64,000 nt of DNA from Brevundimonas bacteroides DSM 4726 (lineage in GTDB: Bacteria; Pseudomonadota; Alphaproteobacteria; Caulobacterales; Caulobacteraceae), in contig NZ_JNIX01000001.1 of the NCBI RefSeq assembly GCF_000701445.1, forward strand, positions 1-64,000, given 5' to 3'. The notes beneath the pieces were generated by a model. It worked only from the letters and a program-made list of their open reading frames with translations, was not told the DNA's origin and did not search any database. Positions 14,539 through 23,592 of the stretch are shown piece after piece. Each line of letters begins with the position of its first letter. The stretch's first letter is position 1. A program made the translations under genes and the position numbers.

Positions 14539-15527
14539 CCGTGACACTGATCACCCATAAGCACCTGCGCGAAGAGGCGAAGCAAGAGCCGCCTCCCGTC
14601 CATACCGGCGAGGTCACCAAGGAAACCCAGATCATCGCCATCTACGGCAAGGGTGGCTCGGGCAAGTCGTTCGCCCTGTCGAACCTCAGCTACATGATGG
14701 CCCAGCAGGGCAAGCGGGTGCTGCTGATCGGCTGCGATCCCAAGTCCGACACGACCAGCCTGCTGTTCGGCGGCAAGTCCTGCCCGACCATCATCGCCAC
14801 CTCGGCCGCAAAGAAGCTGACCGGCGAGGAAGTGAAGATCGAGGACGTCTGTTTCCAGCGCGACGGCGTCTTCGCCATGGAGCTGGGCGGGCCCGAGGTC
14901 GGTCGCGGCTGCGGCGGGCGCGGCATCATCCACGGCTTCGAGTTGCTGGAGAAGCTGGGCTTCCACGACTGGGGCTTCGACTACGTCCTGCTCGATTTCC
15001 TCGGTGACGTGGTATGCGGGGGCTTTGGCCTGCCGATCGCGCGCGACATGTGCCAGAAGGTCATCGTCGTCGGATCGAACGACCTGCAGTCGCTCTACGT
15101 CGCCAACAACGTCTGCTCGGCGGTCGAATACTTCCGCAAGATGGGCGGCAATGTCGGCGTCGCCGGCATGATCATCAACAAGGACGATGGCACGGGCGAG
15201 GCGCGCGCCTTTGCCGAGGCCGTCGACATTCCGGTCCTGGCCTCGATCCCGGCCAATGAGGACATTCGCAGGAAGTCCGCCAACTATCAGATCATCGGCA
15301 CGCCGGACGGCGAGTGGGGCAGCCTGTTCGCGGGCCTGGCCCAGGCCGTGACCGACAGCCTGCCGCAGCATCCCAAGCCCCTGACGCAGGACGGCCTGCT
15401 GGGTCTGTTCAGCCCCGATCAGGTCGGCGGCGAGGTGCGGCTGGTGCCTGCCAGCCAGAGCGACATGCGCGGCGCGAACTATGTGCCCAAGGCCTCGCTC
15501 GAAGTCATATACGACGAGGCGGTGTAG
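14535..15527 (+). CDS. bchX: Chlorophyllide a reductase iron protein
   Basis: A 330-aa nitrogenase-Fe-protein-like ATPase that passes electrons to the BchY-BchZ catalytic unit of chlorophyllide oxidoreductase. The P-loop GKGGSGKS is at residues 38-45. The two Cys ligands for the intersubunit 4Fe-4S cluster are in GRGCGGRG and DVVCGGFG. Length matches the family (about 333 aa). It starts inside the bchC stop and is separated from bchY by 3 bp. Confidence 0.97.
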   Translation: MTVTLITHKHLREEAKQEPPPVHTGEVTKETQIIAIYGKGGSGKSFALSNLSYMMAQQGKRVLLIGCDPKSDTTSLLFGGKSCPTIIATSAAKKLTGEEVKIEDVCFQRDGVFAMELGGPEVGRGCGGRGIIHGFELLEKLGFHDWGFDYVLLDFLGDVVCGGFGLPIARDMCQKVIVVGSNDLQSLYVANNVCSAVEYFRKMGGNVGVAGMIINKDDGTGEARAFAEAVDIPVLASIPANEDIRRKSANYQIIGTPDGEWGSLFAGLAQAVTDSLPQHPKPLTQDGLLGLFSPDQVGGEVRLVPASQSDMRGANYVPKASLEVIYDEAV

Positions 15528-15530
15528 TCG

Positions 15531-17051
15531 ATGGCCGACGGTCCCGCCCGCATGGACAGCGTGACGCCCGAGCCGGTCTCGGTCGACGGCGGCTGCCACG
15601 GCGGGAAGGCCGAGCTGCAGGCGGCCGCCGCCCGCGCGGGCAAGTCGGAGATCCTCGCCAAGTACGCCGCGGACTATCCGGTCGGGCCGCACGACCAGCC
15701 GCAGTCGATGTGCCCGGCGTTCGGCAGCTTGCGGGTCGGCCTGCGGATGCGGCGGACGGCGACGATCCTGTCTGGGTCGGCCTGCTGCGTCTACGGCCTG
15801 ACCTTCACCAGCCACTTCTACGGCGCGCGCCGCTCGGTCGGCTATGTGCCGTTCAACTCCGAGAGCCTGGTTACCGGCAAGCTGTTCGAGGACATCCGCG
15901 ACGCGGTCCACGAGATGGCGGATCCGGCGCTCTACGATTCCATCGTGGTGACGAACCTGTGCGTGCCGACGGCGTCGGGCGTGCCGCTGCAGTTGCTGCC
16001 GAAAGAGATCAACGGCGTCCGCATCGTCGGCATCGACGTGCCGGGCTTCGGCATTCCCACCCACGCCGAGGCCAAGGACGTGCTGGCCGGCGCCATGCTG
16101 AACTATGCGCGTAAGGAGGCCGAGGCCGGCCCCGTCGCAGCGCCGAAAGACAAGACCGACAAACCGACCGTCATCCTGCTGGGCGAGATGTTCCCGGCCG
16201 ATCCCATGATCATCGGCCGCATGCTGGACCCGATGGGCCTGGCCCCCGGACCGGTCGTCCCGACGCGGGAATGGCGCGAGCTTTACGCCGCGCTGGACTG
16301 CGCCGTGGTGGCCGCCATCCACCCCTTCTATACCGCCAGCGTCCGCGAGTTCGAAGCCGCGGGTCGCAAGGTCGTGGGCTCGGCCCCGGTCGGCCGCGAC
16401 GGCACCGCGGGCTGGCTCCAGGCGATTGGTGAAGCCTGTGGTGTGCCGCAGACGCAGATCGACGCCGTCAAGAACGCCATGCTCGGCACCATCGGCGCGG
16501 CGCTGGCGGCCACCCCGATCAAGGGGCGGATCACGGTGTCGGGCTATGAAGGCTCCGAACTGCTGGTCGCCCGCCTGCTGATCGAGAGCGGGGCCGAGGT
16601 CGAGTATGTCGGCACGGCCTGTCCGCAGACCAAGTGGTCTGATCCCGACCGCGAGTGGCTGGAGGCCAAGGGCGTCACGGTCAACTATCGCGCCTCGCTG
16701 GAGCAGGATCTGTCGGCGGTCGATGCGATCAAGCCGGATCTGGCCATCGGCACCACGCCGGTCGTTCAGCACGCCAAGGCGATGTCGATCCCCGCGCTGT
16801 ATTTCACCAACCTGATCTCGGCGCGGCCCCTGATGGGACCGGCGGGCGCAGGCTCGCTGGCCCAGGTCATCAACGCGGCCATCGCCAACAAGGCGCGGTT
16901 CGACAGGATGAGCGCCTTCTTCGACGGCGTCGGCTCGGGCGACACCTCGGGCATCTGGTCCGAGACGCCGGTCGCCCGGCCCGAGTTCAAGGCGCGCTAT
17001 GCCAAGCAGATGGCGGCGGCGGCCAAGGCCGAGGAGCACGTCGGGACATGA
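15531..17051 (+). CDS. bchY: Chlorophyllide a reductase subunit Y
   Basis: A 506-aa nitrogenase-alpha-like subunit of chlorophyllide oxidoreductase, which with BchX and BchZ reduces the B-ring C7-C8 bond. Cys ligands for the shared iron-sulphur cluster are seen in [18 protein letters not shown] and TNLCVPTAS. The C-terminal half has the typical [20 protein letters not shown] region. The stop overlaps the bchZ start (ATGA). Confidence 0.97.
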   Translation: MADGPARMDSVTPEPVSVDGGCHGGKAELQAAAARAGKSEILAKYAADYPVGPHDQPQSMCPAFGSLRVGLRMRRTATILSGSACCVYGLTFTSHFYGARRSVGYVPFNSESLVTGKLFEDIRDAVHEMADPALYDSIVVTNLCVPTASGVPLQLLPKEINGVRIVGIDVPGFGIPTHAEAKDVLAGAMLNYARKEAEAGPVAAPKDKTDKPTVILLGEMFPADPMIIGRMLDPMGLAPGPVVPTREWRELYAALDCAVVAAIHPFYTASVREFEAAGRKVVGSAPVGRDGTAGWLQAIGEACGVPQTQIDAVKNAMLGTIGAALAATPIKGRITVSGYEGSELLVARLLIESGAEVEYVGTACPQTKWSDPDREWLEAKGVTVNYRASLEQDLSAVDAIKPDLAIGTTPVVQHAKAMSIPALYFTNLISARPLMGPAGAGSLAQVINAAIANKARFDRMSAFFDGVGSGDTSGIWSETPVARPEFKARYAKQMAAAAKAEEHVGT

Positions 17052-18517
17052 CGCTGATCCTCGATCACGACAGGGCCGGCGGCTACTGGGGCGCGGTCTA
17101 CGCCTTCACTGCCATCAAGGGCCTCCAGGTCATCATCGACGGGCCGGTTGGGTGCGAGAACCTGCCGGTGACCAGCGTGCTTCACTACACCGATGGCCTG
17201 CCACCGCATGAGCTGCCCATCGTCGTGACAGGTCTGGGCGAGGAAGAACTGGGGAGGCACGGCACCGAAGGCGCGATGAAGCGGGCGTGGAAGACGCTCG
17301 ACAAGGATCTTCCCTCGGTCGTCGTCACCGGTTCGATCGCGGAGATGATCGGCGGCGGCGTGACGCCGGAAGGCACCAACATCCAGCGCTTCCTGCCGCG
17401 CACGATCGACGAGGATCAATGGCAGTCGGCCGACCGGGCCCTGACCTGGCTGTGGACCCAGTTCGGTCCGAAGAAGATGCCCCGGCCGCGCGACCGCGAG
17501 GAGGGCGACCCGCCGCGCGTCAACCTGATCGGGCCGATGTACGGCGTGTACAACATGCCCTCGGACCTCGCCGAGATCCGGCGCCTGGTCGAGGGGATCG
17601 GCTGCAAGGTCAACATGGTCTTCCCGCTGGGGAGCCATCTGGCGGATGTCCGGAACCTGGCCGACGCCGAGGTCAACATCTGTCTGTATCGCGAGTTCGG
17701 GCGCGGGCTCTGCGAGGCGCTGGAGAAGCCCTATCTGCAGGCGCCGATCGGGCTCGACTCCACGACCCTGTTCCTGCGCCGGCTGGGCGAGCTGACGGGG
17801 CTGGATCCCGAGCCCTTCATCGAGCGCGAGAAGCATACGACGATCAAGCCGCTGTGGGACCTGTGGCGATCGGTGACGCAGGACTTCTTCGGCACGGCGA
17901 GCTTCGCCATCGTCGCCAACGAGACCTATACGCGCGGCGTCAGGAAGTTCCTCGAGGACGACCTCGGCCTGCCCTGCCAGTTCGCCATCTCGCGCGTGGC
18001 CGGGACCAAGACCGACAACGGCGCCATCCGCGACCTGGTGCGGGACACCAAGCCGCTGGTGCTGTTCGGCAGCATCAACGAGCGGATCTATCTGGCGGAA
18101 GCCGGCGGTGGGGGCCACGGGCCGCAGGGCGTCTGGGTGCCGGCGAGTTTCCCGGGCGCGGCGATCCGCAGGCATACGGGCACGCCCTTCATGGGCTACG
18201 CGGGCTGCACCTTCCTGATCCAGGAGGTCTGCAACGCCCTGTTCGACGCCCTGTTCGCCATCCTGCCGCTGGCGTCCCAGCTGGACGCGGTGGAGGCCAC
18301 GCCGGCGCGGCCCCACGCCGAGATCGTCTGGGAAGACGCGGCCTCCGACGAGCTTGAGAAGCTGGTCGCATCGCAGCCCGTCATCGTTCGCATTTCCGCG
18401 GCCAAACGCCTGAGGGACGCCGCCGAGCGCGCCGCCCGTCAGGCCGGGGAGGACCGGGTCACCATCGACCGCCTCGCCGCCGCCAACGCCATCGTCCTGA
18501 GCGGGAGGGCCGCATGA
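17048..18517 (+). CDS. bchZ: Chlorophyllide a reductase subunit Z
   Basis: A 489-aa nitrogenase-beta-like partner of BchY. It begins [20 protein letters not shown] and carries the conserved [19 protein letters not shown] stretch. The C-terminal region ([20 protein letters not shown]) is as in the family. The true start at 17048 overlaps bchY. About 110 bp separate it from pufB; this gap holds a hairpin but no promoter I can recognise, so the puf promoter may lie within the 3' part of bchZ, as in other purple bacteria. Confidence 0.97.
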   Translation: MTLILDHDRAGGYWGAVYAFTAIKGLQVIIDGPVGCENLPVTSVLHYTDGLPPHELPIVVTGLGEEELGRHGTEGAMKRAWKTLDKDLPSVVVTGSIAEMIGGGVTPEGTNIQRFLPRTIDEDQWQSADRALTWLWTQFGPKKMPRPRDREEGDPPRVNLIGPMYGVYNMPSDLAEIRRLVEGIGCKVNMVFPLGSHLADVRNLADAEVNICLYREFGRGLCEALEKPYLQAPIGLDSTTLFLRRLGELTGLDPEPFIEREKHTTIKPLWDLWRSVTQDFFGTASFAIVANETYTRGVRKFLEDDLGLPCQFAISRVAGTKTDNGAIRDLVRDTKPLVLFGSINERIYLAEAGGGGHGPQGVWVPASFPGAAIRRHTGTPFMGYAGCTFLIQEVCNALFDALFAILPLASQLDAVEATPARPHAEIVWEDAASDELEKLVASQPVIVRISAAKRLRDAAERAARQAGEDRVTIDRLAAANAIVLSGRAA

Positions 18518-18578
18518 CGCGCGCCGTCTCCCTGGCTTGGACCCCAGTTCCGAAGTCCGGTTCGCCGGGCGGCGGAAA

Positions 18579-18603
18579 CAGCCACGGGACTTCCCCGTGG
18601 CTG
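18579..18603 (+). other. RNA hairpin upstream of pufB
   Basis: A perfect 10-bp stem (CAGCCACGGG with CCCGTGGCTG) and a 5-nt loop lie 28 bp upstream of pufB. No T run follows, so it is not a terminator. Such structures protect the 5' end of the abundant puf messages or mark a processing site between the bch and puf parts of a long transcript; that function is inferred. Confidence 0.6.
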
Positions 18604-18631
18604 GGAAGAGCTCCAACGAAAGGAGGAGATT

Positions 18632-18787
18632 ATGTCTGACCACTCTGGTGGGTCCCTCACGGGTCTCACGCCGGAAGCGGCCAAAGAGTTCCACGGCCTG
18701 TTCATGACCAGCTTCATTGGCTTCACGCTTATTGCCGTGGTCGCCCATGGGCTCGTCTGGGCCTGGAAACCGTGGTTGGGGGCTTAA
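18632..18787 (+). CDS. pufB: Light-harvesting 1 beta polypeptide
   Basis: A 51-aa antenna polypeptide, MSDHSGGSLTGLTPEAAKEF and onwards, too short for a standard ORF cutoff. His39 in VVAHGLVWAWKPW is the axial ligand of bacteriochlorophyll, His21 is the second conserved His, and one membrane helix spans about residues 22-44. A strong AGGAGG ribosome site precedes it. It pairs with PufA in the LH1 ring around the reaction centre. Confidence 0.97.
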   Translation: MSDHSGGSLTGLTPEAAKEFHGLFMTSFIGFTLIAVVAHGLVWAWKPWLGA

Positions 18788-18870
18788 ACCTCTCCACTTT
18801 ACTTGTCGGCCTGTCACTTTGACTGGTCGACGCCAACAAAGCCGGTCACCGGCTATGGAGGACTACAGTC

Positions 18871-19038
18871 ATGTGGAGAATTTGGCTCCTTTTCGATCCC
18901 CGGAGGGCGCTCGTGGCGCTCGCCGTCTTCCTGTTCACCCTGGCTCTGCTGATCCACTTCATCCTGCTCAGCTCGCCTCGGTACAACTGGATCGACGGTG
19001 CAGAACGCGCAGCGGCGGCGGCTACGGCCACCCCCTGA
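18871..19038 (+). CDS. pufA: Light-harvesting 1 alpha polypeptide
   Basis: A 55-aa antenna polypeptide starting [20 protein letters not shown], the classic LH1 alpha N-terminus. His29 in [10 protein letters not shown] is the bacteriochlorophyll ligand, followed by the conserved RYNW. The C-terminal tail is Ala-rich. A GGAGG ribosome site lies at the right distance. It follows pufB after 83 bp. Confidence 0.97.
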   Translation: MWRIWLLFDPRRALVALAVFLFTLALLIHFILLSSPRYNWIDGAERAAAAATATP

Positions 19039-19061
19039 CGGGAACCGCGCATGCGGCGCGC

Positions 19062-19090
19062 GGGCGGGACCGGAGCGATCCGATCCCGTC
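19062..19090 (+). other. pufA-pufL intercistronic mRNA hairpin
   Basis: In the 117-bp gap between pufA and pufL the RNA can form a stem of GGGA/CGGA pairs (one C-A mismatch) capped by a GCGA loop, a GNRA-type tetraloop. Position and shape match the known purple-bacterial element that stabilises the pufBA segment and gives more antenna than reaction-centre protein. No T run follows, so read-through into pufLM is expected. Confidence 0.65.
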
Positions 19091-19155
19091 CGTCGCGACC
19101 CCCGATAATTTAAGCCCAGACCGCGTGATGCGGCGACACGGGCGAGGAGACGGTC

Positions 19156-19980
19156 ATGGCCTTGCTGAGTTTTGAGCGAAAATACCGCATCAGGGGCGGC
19201 ACCCTGATCGGCGGTGACATGTTCGATTTCTGGGTGGGGCCGTTCTACGTCGGCTTCTTCGGCGTCACGACGGCGTTCTTCGCCTCGCTGGGGACCGCCC
19301 TGATCTTCTACGGAGCCGCGCTCGGCGATACGTGGAACCCGTGGCTGATCTCGATCAATCCGCCCGACATCGCCTATGGTCTGTCGCTGGCACCTCTGCG
19401 CGAAGGCGGCATCTGGCAGCTGGTGACGATCTGCGCCATCGGGGCCTTCGGCTCCTGGGCGCTGCGCGAGGTCGAAATCTGCCGAAAACTCGGCATCGGT
19501 CTGCATGTGCCGATTGCCTTCGGGGTGGCCATCTTCGCCTACGTCACCCTCAACGTTATCCGTCCGTGGTTGATGGGTGCTTGGGGACACGGCTTCCCAT
19601 ACGGCATCTGGAGCCACCTCGATTGGGTGTCCAACGTTGGCTACCAGTACCTGAACTTCCACTACAATCCGGCCCACATGGTCGCGATTACCTTCTTCTT
19701 CACGACCACGATGGCGCTCGCGCTGCACGGCTCTCTCGTGCTGGCGGCAGCTAACCCGGGACCGGGCAAGGAAGTTCGCCAGCCCGAGCATGAGGACACC
19801 TTCTTCCGCGACTTCATCGGCTATTCGGTCGGCACCCTGGGCATTCACCGGGTCGGCCTGTTCCTCGCCCTTCAGGCCGGGATCTGGAGCGCGATCTGCA
19901 TCGTCATTAGCGGTCCCCTCTGGGACAAGGGCTGGCCCGAATGGTGGGATGGCTGGCGCAACCTGCCGATCTGGCAATAG
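19156..19980 (+). CDS. pufL: Photosynthetic reaction centre L subunit
   Basis: A 274-aa type II reaction-centre subunit with five membrane helices. The N-terminus [20 protein letters not shown] and the conserved [17 protein letters not shown] and [12 protein letters not shown] segments contain the His residues for the special pair and the non-haem iron. Start and length match the family, with a GAGGAGA ribosome site. The quinone (QA/QB) system is expected to be of standard purple-bacterial type. Confidence 0.98.
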   Translation: MALLSFERKYRIRGGTLIGGDMFDFWVGPFYVGFFGVTTAFFASLGTALIFYGAALGDTWNPWLISINPPDIAYGLSLAPLREGGIWQLVTICAIGAFGSWALREVEICRKLGIGLHVPIAFGVAIFAYVTLNVIRPWLMGAWGHGFPYGIWSHLDWVSNVGYQYLNFHYNPAHMVAITFFFTTTMALALHGSLVLAAANPGPGKEVRQPEHEDTFFRDFIGYSVGTLGIHRVGLFLALQAGIWSAICIVISGPLWDKGWPEWWDGWRNLPIWQ

Positions 19981-19995
19981 GGGAGGGCGACTGAA

Positions 19996-20916
19996 ATGAA
20001 CGCCTATCAGAATATCTTCACCCAGGTTCAGGTTCGGGGGCATGCCGAGATGGGCGCGCCGACGGCCGACATCGATAGCGAACGCGTCGGTACGCCCTTC
20101 TTCAGCTACTGGATTGGCAAGATCGGCAATGCCCAGATCGGACCGGTGCATCTCGGCTGGACTGGCGTGGTGTCCCTCCTGACCGGGTTCCTTGCGTTCG
20201 AAATCATCGGGCTGAACATGATGGCCCAGGTGGACTGGAACCCGTTCGAGTTCGTCCGGCAGCTTCTCTGGCTCGGTCTCTACCCGCCGCCGCCCGAGCA
20301 GGGTCTGAACATCCTGCCTCCGCTCAACCAGGGTGGATGGTGGCTGATCGCCGGCTTCTTCCTGACGGTGTCTTTGATCAGCTGGTGCATCCGCAGCTAT
20401 CAGCGGGCCAAGGCCCTGGGTCTTGGCACCCACACGACCTGGGCCTTCGCTTCGGCGATCTGGCTCTATCTGGTGCTGGGCTTCATCCGCCCGATCATGA
20501 TGGGCAGCTGGTCCGAAGCCGTGCCGTTCGGGATCTTCCCGCACCTCGACTGGACCGGGGCTTTCTCGATCACTTACGGCAACCTGTTCTACAATCCGTT
20601 CCACGCGCTTTCGATCGTGTTCCTGTATGGCTCCACCCTGCTGTTCGCGATGCACGGCGCGACCATCCTGGCCACGACGCGCTACGGCGCGGATCGGGAA
20701 GTCGAGCAGATCACCGATCGCGGCACCGCCGCCGAACGGGGCGCGCTGTTCTGGCGCTGGACCATGGGTTTCAACGCCACGATGGAATCCATCCACCGCT
20801 GGGCCTGGTGGTTCGCCGTCCTGACCACCCTGACGGGCGGCATCGGCATCCTGTTGACCGGCACCGTGGTCGACAACTGGTTCGACTGGGCCATCGCGCA
20901 CGACTACGCGCGCTGA
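19996..20916 (+). CDS. pufM: Photosynthetic reaction centre M subunit
   Basis: A 306-aa partner of PufL with five membrane helices; it begins [20 protein letters not shown]. Conserved features include the region [28 protein letters not shown], and the [20 protein letters not shown] quinone/iron region. A GGGGAGGG ribosome site precedes it, 15 bp after pufL. There is no pufC after it: a terminator and a convergent regulator follow. Confidence 0.98.
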   Translation: MNAYQNIFTQVQVRGHAEMGAPTADIDSERVGTPFFSYWIGKIGNAQIGPVHLGWTGVVSLLTGFLAFEIIGLNMMAQVDWNPFEFVRQLLWLGLYPPPPEQGLNILPPLNQGGWWLIAGFFLTVSLISWCIRSYQRAKALGLGTHTTWAFASAIWLYLVLGFIRPIMMGSWSEAVPFGIFPHLDWTGAFSITYGNLFYNPFHALSIVFLYGSTLLFAMHGATILATTRYGADREVEQITDRGTAAERGALFWRWTMGFNATMESIHRWAWWFAVLTTLTGGIGILLTGTVVDNWFDWAIAHDYAR

Positions 20917-20979
20917 TCAGTCGATCAGGCCCCAGAGACGCCGGCCGGTTCCCGCCCCTGCTCGCGAACCGACCGGCCA

Positions 20980-21012
20980 AAGGCCCCGCGCGTCCGTCGC
21001 GCGGGGCCTTTT
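20980..21012 (+). terminator. Intrinsic terminator of the puf operon
   Basis: A perfect 12-bp GC-rich stem (AAGGCCCCGCGC and complement) with a 7-nt loop, followed by TTTT. It lies 64 bp after the pufM stop and closes the bchC-pufM transcription unit. Confidence 0.88.
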
Positions 21013-21043
21013 CCTGTCCGGGGTGGCGGAGGACGGCGGGGGC

Positions 21044-21691
21044 TCAGTCCTCAGCGCCGCCGGGATCCGGGAGGGGCGCCAGGGTCCACGACAGGACGAT
21101 CCCGCCGCCCGGCGCCGTGGGACCGTCGATCAGAAGAGCGTTGATCTCCTCGAGCTTGCGGTTGATCTCGGCCAGGGTGGCGGCGTCGGGGCTGGCACAG
21201 AGGCGCCGAAGCGCCAGGTTGCGTCCTGGTCCCTCGGCCTCGGCCTGGGGCAGGTCCTGGCCCCGGGCGAAGTCGCCGTCGATCTGGCGGGCAAGGGCGC
21301 GCACAAACCCCTGGACGGCCGCGCCGTTGGCCGGGTCGCCCGGCCGGATGCGCAGGCGGATGGCGCGAGCCGGCGCGGCATAGAGCTGTACCCGCTTGCG
21401 GTTGGTCACGCGCGAGCCGGCCTCGACGACCAGACCGGCTGCCAGAAGCATTCGCAGGTGGTGGTAGAGAGCCGAGGGCTTGGCCTCGAGCCGGGCGGCG
21501 AGTTCCTTGACCGACAGGGGACCAAAGGCCAGCAGGCGGTCGACCATGTCCTGGCGTCGGGCGGCGAGGCCGACGGACAGCTGATCGATATTTTCGATCC
21601 AGAGGGTCTGCGCCTCCAGCTCGCGAAGGCGCCGATCGACCAAGGGGCCGCTCCTGCCACGGAGCGCGCCGCGCTCCCGTCCGGACGCCAT
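21044..21691 (-). CDS. ArsR-like winged-helix transcription regulator
   Basis: A 215-aa protein with a winged-helix DNA-binding domain at about residues 50-105 (RRQDMVDRLLAFGPLSVKEL, then LAARLEAKPSALYHHLRMLL), which resembles ArsR-type HTH domains. The rest has a region that may bind a ligand or mediate dimerisation and ends in a Pro/Gly-rich tail. It converges on pufM behind the puf terminator. No metal-binding Cys set is seen, so the signal is unknown. A perfect 12-bp palindrome just before the start suggests self-regulation. The start is uncertain, since no Shine-Dalgarno is visible. Confidence 0.78.
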   Translation of the reverse strand: MASGRERGALRGRSGPLVDRRLRELEAQTLWIENIDQLSVGLAARRQDMVDRLLAFGPLSVKELAARLEAKPSALYHHLRMLLAAGLVVEAGSRVTNRKRVQLYAAPARAIRLRIRPGDPANGAAVQGFVRALARQIDGDFARGQDLPQAEAEGPGRNLALRRLCASPDAATLAEINRKLEEINALLIDGPTAPGGGIVLSWTLAPLPDPGGAED

Positions 21692-21694
21692 TCA

Positions 21695-21706
21695 GTCCGA
21701 TCGGAC
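21695..21706. promoter_or_regulatory. Palindromic operator candidate of the ArsR-like gene
   Basis: GTCCGATCGGAC is a perfect 12-bp palindrome ending 3 bp before the start codon of the reverse-strand regulator. ArsR-type repressors usually bind such palindromes in their own promoters. Two direct CrtJ-like half-sites (TGTCAA at 21714, TGTCCA at 21722) lie next to it but do not form a full palindrome. Confidence 0.5.
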
Positions 21707-21772
21707 GCGGTCTTGTCAATGTGTCCAGTTTGCGTCGGCTCCGCGTCGCCTTTGCGGCGAATGGCAGTCGCC

Positions 21773-22477
21773 TTAGCTCGGCAGGTGGACGTAGCCGCGA
21801 CCCCGAACGATTCGGAGGAATTCCCGGCTGTCCAGGGGCGCGAGGCGGCGGCGCAGGCGCGACATGGCCGTTCGGAAGGCGGCGGGCTCCAGACACATGT
21901 CCGGGATCTGCTCGGCGAGGCGTTCAGCGGTGATGACTTCGCCGGGATGGGCCAGGAAGACCTGCATCAGGCGGACCTGATGGCGAGCCAGTTCAACGCG
22001 GGTGCCGTTCGGGCCGGTCGCCATCCGGGTCTCGGAATCGATGGACCATCGGCCCGACGCCACCGTGGGCGGTGTCGGGCGGCGCGTGCGGCGCAGGCGG
22101 GCCCGGACCTGCGCTCCCAGCAAACGATCGTCCACGTCGGCCGGCAGGACCTCATCGGCGCCGACCTCTAGCGCCACGATCTGGCTGACGACATCGTCTC
22201 TGGCGGCGAGCAGCAGGATCGACGGCCCGCCTTCAACGGCGCTGGTGCGGCAGAAGTCATAGGCGGAAGAACCACACGTCCTTTCGTCCAGGATCACGAG
22301 GTCGATGGCCTGGTCGGTGACGACGGTGAGGGCGGCCTGCGGATCGTCCGCGGCAAGGACTGAAACGCGATCGCTCCTCAGCAGATTGGCGACGCGGCCG
22401 CGGGACGGTCCGGCAAACCCGACGAGCAGGATCGTGGCCTCTGCGGACAGGACGGTCGAGAAGCGATCGAAGGCCAT
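21773..22477 (-). CDS. Atypical OmpR-family response regulator
   Basis: A 234-aa protein with an N-terminal receiver-like domain (about 12-128) and a C-terminal OmpR/PhoB winged helix (about 140-233) ending IVRGRGYVHLPS. The phosphorylation-type Asp is present (D64 in DLVILDERTCG), but the usual acidic pair is replaced by Gly-Phe (ILLVGF), and the conserved Lys before Pro-Phe is replaced by Ala (EVLPADVDD). It therefore probably does not use normal Mg-dependent phosphotransfer, and no histidine kinase is next to it. An AGGGAGAG ribosome site supports the start at 22477. Confidence 0.8.
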   Translation of the reverse strand: MAFDRFSTVLSAEATILLVGFAGPSRGRVANLLRSDRVSVLAADDPQAALTVVTDQAIDLVILDERTCGSSAYDFCRTSAVEGGPSILLLAARDDVVSQIVALEVGADEVLPADVDDRLLGAQVRARLRRTRRPTPPTVASGRWSIDSETRMATGPNGTRVELARHQVRLMQVFLAHPGEVITAERLAEQIPDMCLEPAAFRTAMSRLRRRLAPLDSREFLRIVRGRGYVHLPS

Positions 22478-22892
22478 GATGTCTCTCCCTGAACCGTCTG
22501 GGTGCATCCCGTCTCGTCTGTGTCGGCTTCGCGCCGTTTCTAATCAAATGAAATATAGTTCAAACGTATCCGCCTGGCATTGCGCAGCTGTAACGGTTTG
22601 ATCGTCATATTACCTTATCGTGACATGCAAGTCGGTAGCCGGTCGGGAATTATTACGTTAAGTTCATGTTGGTGGGGGCGGGCTGAACGGAAGAAATCGC
22701 TCGTCTGTTTCCGACAACCTTCCGACATCATGAAGACAGGATTCTAAACCTGGTTTAATATTCGCTGGTCGTTGAGAGTTTTCGATCGTCCGGCCGCGAC
22801 CGATGATCGAACCTGTTCAAAATTCGCCACCCATTTTGGTTTCAGCGACGGCGGCCTTTGGGCATGATTGAGTCGGAAGGAGGCCCTCGATC
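22478..22892. other. Regulatory intergenic region (415 bp)
   Basis: No credible gene is seen. The stretch is clearly more AT-rich than its surroundings and separates the divergent response regulator from a small gene. It holds the direct repeat TTCCGACA (22709-22716 and 22720-22727, 11-bp period), the spacing at which OmpR-type proteins often bind. It also carries AT-rich segments around 22545-22560 and 22755-22765 that could house promoters. Confidence 0.5.
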
Positions 22893-23165
22893 ATGTCTGT
22901 GACGTTTGAAGCCGCATCGGTCGCCACCGCGCTTCGCCGCCCCTCGGGCTGCGCTCCAGTCCGGCTGCGGGCGACCATCACCATCGATATCGAGGCCGAG
23001 GACTTCCTGACCGCAGAGCAGGTCAAGGCGACGCTCGCAGCGGAGTATGACAATCTGCGTCGGAGCTATCCTGGCGCGGAGCTGGATTTCCGCCAGAGGA
23101 AACCCCGGACCGCGCCGCGCGCAGGCCTGCCGGGTCTGATCGTCGACCCCTATGTCGATGACTGA
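22893..23165 (+). CDS. Hypothetical small protein
   Basis: A 90-aa soluble protein with a central block RLRATITIDIEAEDFLTAEQ and then VKATLAAEYDNLRRSY, i.e. a beta strand followed by a helix, and a basic Pro-rich tail. I recognise no family. A GGAGG ribosome site precedes the ATG at good spacing. Its end overlaps the next gene by 14 bp, so both are probably co-translated, suggesting that it acts with the MarR-like regulator. Confidence 0.6.
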   Translation: MSVTFEAASVATALRRPSGCAPVRLRATITIDIEAEDFLTAEQVKATLAAEYDNLRRSYPGAELDFRQRKPRTAPRAGLPGLIVDPYVDD

Positions 23166-23568
23166 GGCAGGAGGACGTCGCCGCAACACCCTGCTGGCCA
23201 GCCTGGTCCTGCTGCGTCGCCTGGCACCAGACATCACGGTCTCGGAGATGCTGGCCTTCCTCTATGTGGCCGAGAATCCGGGTGTGCGGGTCAAGGAGCT
23301 GGCCGAGCTGATGGCGACGACGGGGGCGACGGCATCGCGCGCGTCGCGGGCGCTGCTTTCGCCGGGCGACGCGGGGGTCCTGCCGCCGGGGCGGGGGTGG
23401 CTGCTGATGGCGTCCAACGGGCGCGAGGCGATCTCGCGGCATCTGTTCCTGACCGACGCGGGTCTCGAACTGGCCGAACGGATCGACGGACTGATCGTCT
23501 CGGCACGGCCGATCGGGGCGGCGCCGCGCGCGACCGTCGTCTCGCTGCGGACGGCCGGCGCGTCCTGA
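23152..23568 (+). CDS. MarR-like winged-helix regulator
   Basis: A 138-aa protein with a MarR-type winged helix: SEMLAFLYVAENPGVRVKEL, then AELMATTGATASRASRALL (recognition helix), then a wing around RGWLLMASNGREAISRHLFL and a C-terminal helix. ATG codons at 23152 and 23158 are both possible starts; both overlap the upstream gene. Such small MarR proteins control stress or efflux genes; the target is unknown. Confidence 0.72.
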   Translation: MSMTEAGGRRRNTLLASLVLLRRLAPDITVSEMLAFLYVAENPGVRVKELAELMATTGATASRASRALLSPGDAGVLPPGRGWLLMASNGREAISRHLFLTDAGLELAERIDGLIVSARPIGAAPRATVVSLRTAGAS

Positions 23569-23592
23569 GACGACCCGTCCACGGCCGGGGCA

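Noticed and set aside
14472..17039. An 855-codon open frame on the reverse strand over bchX and bchY
   Set aside because: High GC gives long antisense open frames; its translation is compositionally odd and the forward frame encodes clear BchX and BchY.
18579..18603. Hairpin before pufB as a transcription terminator
   Set aside because: No T run follows; the puf genes directly downstream would be cut off.
18514..18639. A 41-codon ORF after bchZ in the place of pufQ
   Set aside because: Its translation lacks the PufQ membrane helix and overlaps the pufB ribosome site and start; probably just coupled noise.
18853..20901. A 682-codon reverse frame covering pufA, pufL and pufM
   Set aside because: It is a shadow of the unmistakable puf genes, with no recognisable domain or ribosome site.
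21714..21727. Sixth CrtJ/PpsR operator before the ArsR-like gene
   Set aside because: Two half-sites (TGTCAA and TGTCCA) are in direct, not inverted, orientation and do not satisfy TGT-N12-ACA.
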